A DNA stretch of 64,000 nt, taken from Demequina aurantiaca. Lineage in GTDB: Bacteria; Actinomycetota; Actinomycetes; Actinomycetales; Demequinaceae. Of the stretch, positions 42,164 through 48,978 are shown in pieces. The notes under the pieces were generated by a model. The model saw only the letters and a list, made by a program, of their open reading frames with translations. It had not been told where the DNA came from and did not search any database. The position numbers and the translations under genes are program-made. Numbering within the stretch: position 1 is the stretch's first letter; the number at the start of each line of letters is the position of its first letter. The DNA lies in contig NZ_BBRF01000001.1 of assembly GCF_000975135.1 (NCBI RefSeq), forward strand, positions 744,296 to 808,295, written 5' to 3'.

Positions 42164-43038
42164 TTGGCTCGATTCTGAAGGCCTCCCGCCCCATCAGCTG
42201 GATCAACACCGCCTATCCCTTCGCGGCTGCGTACCTGATGATCACCCACAGCCTCGACGCGGTCTTCGTTGTCGGCACGCTGTTCTTCCTCATTCCGTAC
42301 AACCTGCTGATGTACGGCATCAACGACGTCTTCGACTACGAGTCCGACCTCGCCAACCCACGCAAGGGCGGCATTGAGGGCGACGTCATTCGCGACCGTG
42401 AGCAGGCGCGACGGATTCATCGCGGCATCATCGTTGCCTCGGTGGTCGTGGTCATTCCGCCGATGCTGTGGCTCCTCTCCCAGGGCAGCGTCGCCGCGGG
42501 CGTGACGCTCGCGTTGGTGATGTTCGGGGTGGTCGCCTACTCGGCGCCCGGGCTCCGGTTCAAGGAGCGGCCGTTCCTGGATTCGCTGACCTCGGCATTG
42601 CACTTTGCCGGCCCGCTGATCTACGCGCTCGTCCTGACCGGCACCCCGCTCACCTCACGAGAGGTGTGGCCCATCTGGGCGGCGTTCGTCGCGTGGGGCA
42701 TGGCCAGCCACGCGTTTGGCGCAGTCCAGGATGTGCGCGCGGACCGAGAGGGCGGCATCGGCTCGATCGCGACCGTCTTGGGTGCGCGTGCAACGGTGTG
42801 GTTCGCGCTGAGCATGTACGTGCTCGCCGCTGCCTTGCTGTTGTTCCTGCCCTGGCCCGGCATTCTGGCCGCGGTGCTACCACTCGCTTACGCCGCATCG
42901 GTCGCGCGCTTTTTCCGGGTGACGGATCAGACCTGCGAGGACGCCAATCGCGGCTGGAAGACGTTCCTGTGGCTCAACCAGCCCGTGGGGTTCCTGGTCA
43001 CTATCCTGCTGATCGCGGTCTACAACGGCTGGCTTTAG
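42160..43038 (+). CDS. UbiA-family lycopene elongase (C50 carotenoid prenyltransferase)
   Basis: A 292-residue polytopic prenyltransferase. The two Asp-rich motifs are NDVFDYESD near 56 and QDVRADREG near 190. It starts SILKASRPISWINTAYPFAAA, as in the CrtEb/LbtBC elongases that add two C5 units to lycopene. With the cyclase pair it predicts a C50 cyclic carotenoid such as decaprenoxanthin or sarcinaxanthin. The ring type cannot be decided by eye. It is the last gene of the operon, five bases from the convergent trpG stop. Confidence 0.9.
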   Translation: MIGSILKASRPISWINTAYPFAAAYLMITHSLDAVFVVGTLFFLIPYNLLMYGINDVFDYESDLANPRKGGIEGDVIRDREQARRIHRGIIVASVVVVIPPMLWLLSQGSVAAGVTLALVMFGVVAYSAPGLRFKERPFLDSLTSALHFAGPLIYALVLTGTPLTSREVWPIWAAFVAWGMASHAFGAVQDVRADREGGIGSIATVLGARATVWFALSMYVLAAALLLFLPWPGILAAVLPLAYAASVARFFRVTDQTCEDANRGWKTFLWLNQPVGFLVTILLIAVYNGWL

Positions 43039-43043
43039 CGGGG

Positions 43044-43670
43044 CTACTTTCGGACGAGGGGTGACAGGCCGGCGGAGCGTGCCTCGGCATCGGGCATGCC
43101 GCACACCTCAAGCCAGTTGGCGAGCAGACGGTGGCCGCCCTCGGTGAGAACCGACTCCGGGTGAAACTGGACGCCGTGCAGCGGCAGCGTCGAGTGACGC
43201 AGGCCCATAATGATGCCGTTCTCCGTGTGGGCCGTGACGATCAGTTCGTCGGAGACGGTGCCGTCCTCGACCGCAAGCGAGTGGTAACGAGTCGCAGTAA
43301 ACGGGGAGGGTAGGCCGCCGAGGACCGAGTCCTGCTCGTGAAGCACGTCGGAGGTCTTGCCGTGCATGAGTTCGGGGGCGTGGCTCACCACGCCGCCATA
43401 GACCTCGGCGAGTGCTTGGTGTCCCAGGCAGATCCCCAGCATCGGCTTCTCTAGTGCGGCACACTCGCGAATCACGTCGTTCGATGCGCCGGCCTCGGAC
43501 GGTGTCCCTGGACCCGGGGACACAAGTACGCCGTCGTAGTCGGCGATGGAACCAGCATCGGCCACCGCGTCGTTGCGGACCACCACGGTCTCCGCGCCCA
43601 TCTGACGCAGGTAGCCCACGATCGTGTACACGAACGAGTCGTAGTTGTCGATCACGAGGATGCGGGTCAT
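43044..43670 (-). CDS. Class I glutamine amidotransferase, TrpG/PabA
   Basis: A 208-residue glutamine amidotransferase that supplies ammonia for anthranilate or aminodeoxychorismate synthesis. It shows IDNYDSFVYT at the start, the nucleophile Cys in GICLGHQAL near 80, and the His-Glu pair in GVQFHPESVLTE. Its position beside pknB in the wall locus matches mycobacterial trpG (Rv0013), but it could serve folate as PabA. No synthase component I gene is nearby. Confidence 0.92.
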   Translation of the reverse strand: MTRILVIDNYDSFVYTIVGYLRQMGAETVVVRNDAVADAGSIADYDGVLVSPGPGTPSEAGASNDVIRECAALEKPMLGICLGHQALAEVYGGVVSHAPELMHGKTSDVLHEQDSVLGGLPSPFTATRYHSLAVEDGTVSDELIVTAHTENGIIMGLRHSTLPLHGVQFHPESVLTEGGHRLLANWLEVCGMPDAEARSAGLSPLVRK

Positions 43671-43840
43671 GGTGCGGTCCCTGTCTCAATGCTCTGGTCC
43701 TGGATGCCAAATTCTACGGACACCCACGGGAATACGAACTCGAACAGGACCCACACGATCGCGAGGATCACGAGCAGGAGCAGTAGCGCCTTCACCCACG
43801 CGGGGCCGGGTAGCACCCTCCACACAGCAGGAAAGATCAT
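43667..43840 (-). CDS. 57-residue membrane protein between sortase and trpG
   Basis: A short gene encoding MIFPAVWRVLPGPAWVKALL followed by a hydrophobic helix (about 17-36), an EFVFPWVSVEFG segment and a polar C-terminus. It overlaps the sortase stop by 4 bp (ATGA) and the trpG start by 3 bp, which strongly supports translation. A small membrane gene at this point is plausible for the locus. Its function is unknown. Confidence 0.75.
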   Translation of the reverse strand: MIFPAVWRVLPGPAWVKALLLLLVILAIVWVLFEFVFPWVSVEFGIQDQSIETGTAP

Positions 43841-44616
43841 GAGGCGTCCTCCAAAATCTCCGCCGGCACACCCGCGTCGTGCGGCGCCCAGTATTCAAGC
43901 GTGCCATGGGTCACCCAGCGCTCGGCGGCCGAGTACATCGGGTGGCACGTCGTCAAGGTGATGTAGTGATCGTCTGGCTCCGCGCCCACCTTGTCGGGCA
44001 CGGGCGCGATGACCTCGACCTGAGTGGGCTTCACGATCTCCCACTCGGTCACGCGATAGACGTACCAGGCGTCTTCCGTCTCGATCACGAGCGGGTCGCC
44101 CTTCTTGAGTTCGGCGATCCTATTGAAGGGCTTGCCGTATGTGGTGCGGTGCGCGCTGATCGCGAAGTTGCCGAGCTCACCGGGCATCCCGGTTCCCGGG
44201 TAGTGGCCGATGCCGAGGGTGTCCAGCACGTCCCGTCGCGTCACGCCCTCCGAGATGGGCTTGACGTAGTCGGTTCCCCAGCGCGGCACATACATGGTTG
44301 CGAAGGTCGTCGTGAACGCGGGCTCCTCCATGACGGGAGCAGAATCGGGGTCGAACTTCAGGTTGTCAGGGATGACATTGACGGGCTCGCCCGCGGTGAC
44401 ACTTTCCAGAGGAGCGACCCAGTCGAGGCCGTCCACGACCTCCTGCTGGGTATTGTTCGCCGCGATGTCCGTATAGAACAGCTGCCACACCACATAGAGG
44501 CCCAAGACGACACCCGCGATGATCAGCAGTTCGCCGAGCAGCCCCACGGCAGCGGCCCAGCGCGACTGGCGCCGAGGAGCGGCGTGTGAGGGCGAAGTCT
44601 GCTCAATCGTCGGCAT
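43837..44616 (-). CDS. Class E sortase
   Basis: A 259-residue membrane-anchored transpeptidase that attaches proteins to the wall. One helix lies at about 20-45. The outer sortase domain has the catalytic His in AISAHRTTYG, the Cys in TLTTCHP and the Arg in AAERWVTHG. Class E sortases replace class A in many GC-rich actinobacteria and prefer LAXTG-type signals. No sortase substrate with such a motif is seen in this window. Confidence 0.92.
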   Translation of the reverse strand: MPTIEQTSPSHAAPRRQSRWAAAVGLLGELLIIAGVVLGLYVVWQLFYTDIAANNTQQEVVDGLDWVAPLESVTAGEPVNVIPDNLKFDPDSAPVMEEPAFTTTFATMYVPRWGTDYVKPISEGVTRRDVLDTLGIGHYPGTGMPGELGNFAISAHRTTYGKPFNRIAELKKGDPLVIETEDAWYVYRVTEWEIVKPTQVEVIAPVPDKVGAEPDDHYITLTTCHPMYSAAERWVTHGTLEYWAPHDAGVPAEILEDAS

Positions 44617-44771
44617 AGTGAGTCCAGATTACGGGACTAGACCGTCCCCGTGGAACCCCCGTGGTGGGGCCTGTTTCGCAGCGCCTGAACCCGCCCGAGC
44701 GCCGGGGTCGGTACGCTATAGCCAGACCTGAACCCGCCACCGGCGGAATATCTACCTCACTGGAGTGCATT

Positions 44772-45020
44772 GTGGCCGTCTCGAAGAAGCGCCAGAAGAA
44801 GAACCACGCGGCTGAGCACGACGTGCTGAAGCCGGAGGCAACCAACCCCTCGTGGCTCGTGCCCACCGCCGTGTCACTGTTGATCATCGGCCCCGCTTGG
44901 ATCGTCGTGTACTACATCGCCAAGGGTCAGTACCCCGTGCCGGACATCGGCAACTGGAACATGGTCATTGGCTTCGGCTTCCTCGCCGCGGCGATGGTGT
45001 TGTTCACCCGCTGGAAGTAG
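44772..45020 (+). CDS. crgA: Cell division protein CrgA
   Basis: An 82-residue protein with a basic start (VSKKRQKKN), the NPSWLVPTAVSLLIIGPAW helix and a second helix near the C-terminus, typical of CrgA, which recruits wall enzymes to the septum and interacts with FtsZ and PBPs. GTG 44772 was chosen because GGAG lies six bases upstream and the family starts here. It is divergent from the sortase operon. Confidence 0.93.
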   Translation: MAVSKKRQKKNHAAEHDVLKPEATNPSWLVPTAVSLLIIGPAWIVVYYIAKGQYPVPDIGNWNMVIGFGFLAAAMVLFTRWK

Positions 45021-45044
45021 CTCAGTTCCGCTAGTTACACCCGT

Positions 45045-45086
45045 GTAGTTATCCCCCGCTGTGGACAGCGGTGGGGATAACTACAG
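45045..45086. terminator. Strong hairpin between convergent crgA and rhomboid genes
   Basis: TGTAGTTATCCCC (45045-45057) pairs with 45074-45086, then CGCTGT pairs with ACAGCG, with a two-base bulge, giving about 19 bp. It lies between two convergent genes and probably ends both transcripts. It also contains DnaA-box-like 9-mers (see findings). Confidence 0.6.
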
Positions 45087-45125
45087 CCGTGTTATTCACA
45101 CCGGTGAGTAGCGCTGGGGAGGAAA

Positions 45126-45983
45126 CTAGCCCCCGTAGAGCCTGGCCTTCTCGCGCTTGTCCACGCCGCGGAACATCAGCAGCATCGTGACGGCCCCGGC
45201 GACGGCTCCACCCAGGTGGCCCTCCCAGGAGATGTTCGGGACCACAAAGCCGAGGACTAGCCAGATGCCAGCGGTCGCGACGAGCGACTGGAATGGCAGA
45301 TTGAGGCGCTTGAGCACGACCGCGTACGCAGCGATGAGGCCAAAGATCGCGCCCGATGCGCCACCGTGTAGCCCGCTCGAAGCGATGAGCTCGATCGCCA
45401 GGCTTCCGCCCAGCAGCGAGGCGAGGTAGAGCACGCCAAAGCGCACTCGTCCCATAATGGGCTCGAGTTGGGTACCGAACTGCCACAACACAAACATGTT
45501 CATGCCCAGGTGTAGCCAGCCAAAGTGAATGAAGCCCGAGGTAATCCAGCGGTACCACTCATTGCCGACATCAATGTACTGCGCGCCAAACTCGGCCGTG
45601 TAGCCCGGCCACAGGCCGAGGTACGCCTGCCAGCCAGCGCCCATGATGTACGTCCCGTAGAGGAACATCGCCACATTGAGTCCGATCAGGACATACGTGA
45701 CGACGGGCGGACCCTGTGCGGCCGTGAAGCCTAGGCGCGAGCGCAGTGGGCGCTGGTTGCTCTTTGCGGCATTGACGCAGTCGACGCACTGAATACCGAC
45801 CGACGCGGGGCGCTGGCACTCCGGGCACGTGGGCCGGTTGCAGCGCTGGCAGCGCACATAGGAGACGCGGTCGGGGTGGCGCGGGCAGACAGGCGGCGCA
45901 CCTGCGGCGCCGCCCATCTGACCATCGCTGCCGAATCCCGAGCCGCCTGTGGAGGAACTGCCGGCCCCGGCATCGGACGTCAT
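45126..45983 (-). CDS. Rhomboid intramembrane serine protease with N-terminal zinc-binding segment
   Basis: A 285-residue protein. Residues ~30-70 carry paired Cys/His (CPRHPDRVSYVRC, RCNRPTCPEC, GIQCVDC) forming a B-box-like zinc finger. Six helices follow with the rhomboid serine in GGASGAIFG and the histidine in GHLGGAVAG. The HFGWLHLGMNM block also fits. It cleaves membrane proteins within the bilayer. ATG 45983 was chosen because the longer reading enters the cyclophilin gene. The Shine-Dalgarno is weak. Confidence 0.9.
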   Translation of the reverse strand: MTSDAGAGSSSTGGSGFGSDGQMGGAAGAPPVCPRHPDRVSYVRCQRCNRPTCPECQRPASVGIQCVDCVNAAKSNQRPLRSRLGFTAAQGPPVVTYVLIGLNVAMFLYGTYIMGAGWQAYLGLWPGYTAEFGAQYIDVGNEWYRWITSGFIHFGWLHLGMNMFVLWQFGTQLEPIMGRVRFGVLYLASLLGGSLAIELIASSGLHGGASGAIFGLIAAYAVVLKRLNLPFQSLVATAGIWLVLGFVVPNISWEGHLGGAVAGAVTMLLMFRGVDKREKARLYGG

Positions 45984-45990
45984 GTGTTTG

Positions 45991-46530
45991 TTAGTCCTCG
46001 ATGGTGACGCCGTTGATCGTGACGTCCTCGCGGGGACGGTCACGACCATCGGTGGCGGCGGAGCCAATGGCGTCGACGACGGCCTTGGACTCGTCGTCTA
46101 CGACCTTGCCGAAGATGGTGTGGTTCGCGTTCAGGTGAGGCGTCGCGCCAAGCGTGATGAAGAACTGCGAACCGTTGGTGCCCGAGGGCTGGCCCGTGAT
46201 GGGGTTGGGGCGCTTGCCGGCGTTCGCCATGGCAAGAATGTAGGGCTCGTTGAACTGGTTCTCCGCGTGAATCTCATCGTCGAAGTTGTAGCCCGGTCCA
46301 CCGGTGCCGGTTCCGAGGGGGCAGCCACCCTGAATCATGAAGCCGCCAATGACTCGGTGGAAGACCGTGCCCGCGTAGAAGGGGTCGTGACGGGTCTCGC
46401 CCGTCTTGGCGTCCTTCCACTCCTTGCTACCCGTCGCAAGACCCGTGAAGTTCTCAACGGTCTTGGGAGCGAGGTTGGGGAGAAGTTCGACCCGGATGTC
46501 ACCGGCTGACGTCTGAATAGTTGCAATCAT
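45991..46530 (-). CDS. Peptidyl-prolyl cis-trans isomerase, cyclophilin type
   Basis: A 179-residue cytosolic cyclophilin with VENFTGLA, YAGTVFHRVIGGFMIQGG, SQFFI and HTIFGKV blocks, so the active-site Arg, Phe and Gln are present. It matches PpiA of the mycobacterial locus (Rv0009) by position. ATG 46530 is the family start. It lies 7 bp before the rhomboid gene, so the two are probably co-transcribed. Confidence 0.94.
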   Translation of the reverse strand: MIATIQTSAGDIRVELLPNLAPKTVENFTGLATGSKEWKDAKTGETRHDPFYAGTVFHRVIGGFMIQGGCPLGTGTGGPGYNFDDEIHAENQFNEPYILAMANAGKRPNPITGQPSGTNGSQFFITLGATPHLNANHTIFGKVVDDESKAVVDAIGSAATDGRDRPREDVTINGVTIED

Positions 46531-46619
46531 GCTGGTTATTGTTCCATGCCACTCGCATCTACGCACGCAAGGTGGCAGGATAGAGAGTCGGGAGACCCCC
46601 GTAAATTTTGGAGGGCAAC

Positions 46620-47666
46620 ATGGGTAAGCGTTCAGCCAAGCAACTAGCGAACAACATCGACACTGAGAAGTACCTCGCGCAGGCCGAGGAGGCCGCGAAG
46701 CAGGCACGTGCCGCAGCCAAGCAGGCATCCGCCGCCGCGAAGCAGGCCGGCAACCGTGCCGCTGACTGGGCCGCGCCGCAGATCGACGCCGCCGTCAAGT
46801 GGGGCAAGCCGCGCGCCAAGCACGCTTACCACGTCGGTGCGCAGAAGGCACAGCCATACGTGCGCAAGGCAGGCGCCAAGGCCGCCGACTGGACCTCAGT
46901 CGCGCACGCAGCCATTGTCGGAGCCGCCATCCCGGCCGTCATGGCCGCCGTTGACGACGCCGCACACGAGGACGACGAGCGCAGCAACGGCTGGCTCAAG
47001 GTTGTCATCCCCGTCGCCGTGGCCGCAGCCGCAGGTGCCGCACTCGTGGTGTGGGCACGCCGCGACCGTGGACGCGACGAATGGGCCGGCGAGGACGAGG
47101 AGTGGGAGTTCAACTCGGACGCCGGCTTCAAGGACACGTTGCGCCACAACATCAACAAGGCCGCGGACTCCGCGACCAACGCCGCCAAGAAGGCCGTGGG
47201 TGCGGCTGGCGACGCCGCCTCCAACGCCGGGGACGCGCTGAACGACAAGGCCAGCCCTGCAGTATCCAAGTTCAAGGAGACCGCGCTTCCTGCCGCAGAC
47301 CGGGTGCGCACCACCGCCGTCACCGAGGCCAAGAAGGTCGCCGACAAGGCGGGACCGGCCATCTCCAAGGTCAAGGACACCGCAGTATCGGAGGCCAAGA
47401 AGGTCGCCGATGCCGCGGGCACCAGCGCATCCAAGGTCAAGGACAGCGCCGTGGGCGAAGCCAAGAAGGTTCGCGAGGGCGTTGACGAGGCTCGTCAGCG
47501 TGCCACGGCCGAGGTCGTCAGCACGTTCGACGATGCAGAGGACGTCTGGGAGGACGAGGGCGAGTCGGGCGAGACCCCCACCGTCGCCAAGCCCGCAGCC
47601 AAGAAGCCTGCCGCACGCAAGCCCGCGGCCAAGAAGCCGGCAACGAAGAAGCCCCCGGTAAAGTAG
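46620..47666 (+). CDS. Ala/Lys-rich repetitive membrane protein
   Basis: A 348-residue protein of unknown function. Residues 1-85 are Ala/Lys helical repeats (AAKQARAAAKQA). One membrane helix lies at about 125-145. Then come ~11-residue amphipathic repeats of the type KVADKAGPAISKVKDTAVSEA, resembling LEA or apolipoprotein-like helices. An acidic stretch (~300-320) and a histone H1-like tail of AAKKPA repeats follow. ATG 46620 has GGAGGG seven bases upstream. It may be a membrane- or envelope-shaping, stress or nucleoid-binding protein; none is proven. Confidence 0.75.
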   Translation: MGKRSAKQLANNIDTEKYLAQAEEAAKQARAAAKQASAAAKQAGNRAADWAAPQIDAAVKWGKPRAKHAYHVGAQKAQPYVRKAGAKAADWTSVAHAAIVGAAIPAVMAAVDDAAHEDDERSNGWLKVVIPVAVAAAAGAALVVWARRDRGRDEWAGEDEEWEFNSDAGFKDTLRHNINKAADSATNAAKKAVGAAGDAASNAGDALNDKASPAVSKFKETALPAADRVRTTAVTEAKKVADKAGPAISKVKDTAVSEAKKVADAAGTSASKVKDSAVGEAKKVREGVDEARQRATAEVVSTFDDAEDVWEDEGESGETPTVAKPAAKKPAARKPAAKKPATKKPPVK

Positions 47667-47703
47667 TCACCGACTCGCGCGCCCGTCGTGGCGCATCGAA
47701 CGC

Positions 47704-47745
47704 AATGAAGGGAGCCCCGACCACATGGTCGGGGCTCCCTTCATT
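47704..47745. terminator. Bidirectional terminator between convergent genes
   Basis: A perfect 20-bp stem with a CA loop (arms 47704-47723 and 47726-47745). It has A-rich and T-rich ends on both strands, fitting termination of the repeat protein and of the LacI gene. Confidence 0.85.
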
Positions 47746-47772
47746 TGTGCCCGCGGATGTGCGGAAAGATAC

Positions 47773-48792
47773 CTACGCTGACTCGCGCAACACCACTGGG
47801 CAGTCCAGAATCACGCCCTCGGTCGACGCCGGCGCCCCACCGATCTGGTGGAGTAGTTCCGCCGCGGCGCCCGCACCGAGTTGCGCTGCGGGCTGGTGGA
47901 CCGTGGTGAGCTGAGGTGTGGTTCGGGTTGCCCAGCTGCTGTCGTCGAAGCCCACCAGACCAACGTCACCCGGAACGGTGCGACCCTCGGCGTGCAAGAC
48001 GCTCAATGCGCCCGCTGCCACCGCATCGGACGCCGCGAACACGCCGTCCAGACGCGGCTCGCGCTCAAGCAAGGCGCGCATGCCTGCGACGCCGTCCGAA
48101 TAGGAATAGAGAGGAACCGACTCGACCAGGCGCTCGTCGAAGCTGCCCCCCAGGGCATCTCGGAAGCCTGCCAGGCGGTCAGTCCCCGAATCGCGATCCA
48201 GCGCGGCTGCGATCATCCCTATGCGTTGGCGGCCGGTATCGCGCAGGCGCGCCGTCACTGACGCCGCCGCTGCACGGTTATCGATTCCCACCCACGCGGC
48301 ATCCACGCCTCTGGGGTGGCCCACGAACACGGCGGGGATTCTCAGCTTCTCGATGATGCGTGACACGGGATCGTTCTCACGCGCGGAGACCACAATGGCG
48401 CCGTCCACGAACCCGCTGTTGAGGTACCGCGCCACTCGCTGCGTGTCGCGATCGGAGTCCACGATGAGACACACCATTTGGTAGTCCGCATCGGACAGGG
48501 CCGTATTGGTGCCGAGCAGAATTCCGGCGATATTCGGGTCCTCGAGGAACAGGGCGTGCGGCTCGTGAACAATGAAGGCCACCGCTTGCGTGCGACGCCG
48601 CACCAGGTTGCGCGCGGCAGTATTCGGCACGTAGCCAACGTCGATGATCGCCTGCTCAATCGCCACCCGTGCGGTCTCGGAAACATAACGTTCTCCGTTA
48701 AGGTGACGGCTCACCGTTCCGCGTGAAACGCCCGAAGCCCGTGCTACATCGTGCAATGTAGCCGGCCGGACGGGGTCTGCGGAGGAGGTCAT
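47773..48792 (-). CDS. LacI-family regulator of the galactoside operon
   Basis: A 339-residue repressor with the HTH TLHDVARASGVSRGTVSRHL and an effector-binding domain ending GFDDSSWATRTTPQLTTVHQP. The recognition residues (SRGT) differ from the two other LacI proteins in the window, consistent with the different operator found upstream. ATG 48792 is preferred because a TAGGCT -10 ends seven bases before it (leaderless). A GTG two codons upstream is the alternative. The inducer is probably a galactoside or galactose. Confidence 0.9.
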   Translation of the reverse strand: MTSSADPVRPATLHDVARASGVSRGTVSRHLNGERYVSETARVAIEQAIIDVGYVPNTAARNLVRRRTQAVAFIVHEPHALFLEDPNIAGILLGTNTALSDADYQMVCLIVDSDRDTQRVARYLNSGFVDGAIVVSARENDPVSRIIEKLRIPAVFVGHPRGVDAAWVGIDNRAAAASVTARLRDTGRQRIGMIAAALDRDSGTDRLAGFRDALGGSFDERLVESVPLYSYSDGVAGMRALLEREPRLDGVFAASDAVAAGALSVLHAEGRTVPGDVGLVGFDDSSWATRTTPQLTTVHQPAAQLGAGAAAELLHQIGGAPASTEGVILDCPVVLRESA

Positions 48793-48817
48793 GGGCACAG
48801 CCTACCTGCGGTGGGGG

Positions 48818-48847
48818 TTGACACGGTGGTCGAGACGGGCTTAGTGT
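48818..48847 (+). promoter_or_regulatory. Predicted promoter of the galactoside operon
   Basis: TTGACA (48818-48823) and TAGTGT (48842-48847) are spaced by 18 bp. The first operator begins at the last base of the -10, so bound repressor would cover the transcription start near 48854. Confidence 0.65.
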
Positions 48848-48951
48848 GTGCACGTTCACAGAAAACCTTCGGTCGTCTTCCACGAAGCGTTGTGTGCACG
48901 TTCACAGAATCTGAGGTGAACGTCTATCGCAACAATGTGTGCACGTTCACA
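48847..48951. promoter_or_regulatory. Three identical LacI-type operators upstream of the beta-galactosidase gene
   Basis: TGTGCACGTTCACA occurs at 48847-48860, 48893-48906 and 48938-48951. Each is a TGTG-NN-CG-NN-CACA near-palindrome and all share the flanks TG before and GAA after. Their spacings of 46 and 45 bp are about four helical turns, suited to looping by a tetramer or cooperative dimers. The second and third lie in the mRNA leader. Confidence 0.85.
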
Positions 48952-48978
48952 GAATCGCAACGAAGCGAAAGGGCCACC

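Noticed and set aside
45021..45125. Chromosome origin
   Set aside because: There are too few DnaA-like boxes, no AT-rich unwinding region, and no dnaA or dnaN beside it.
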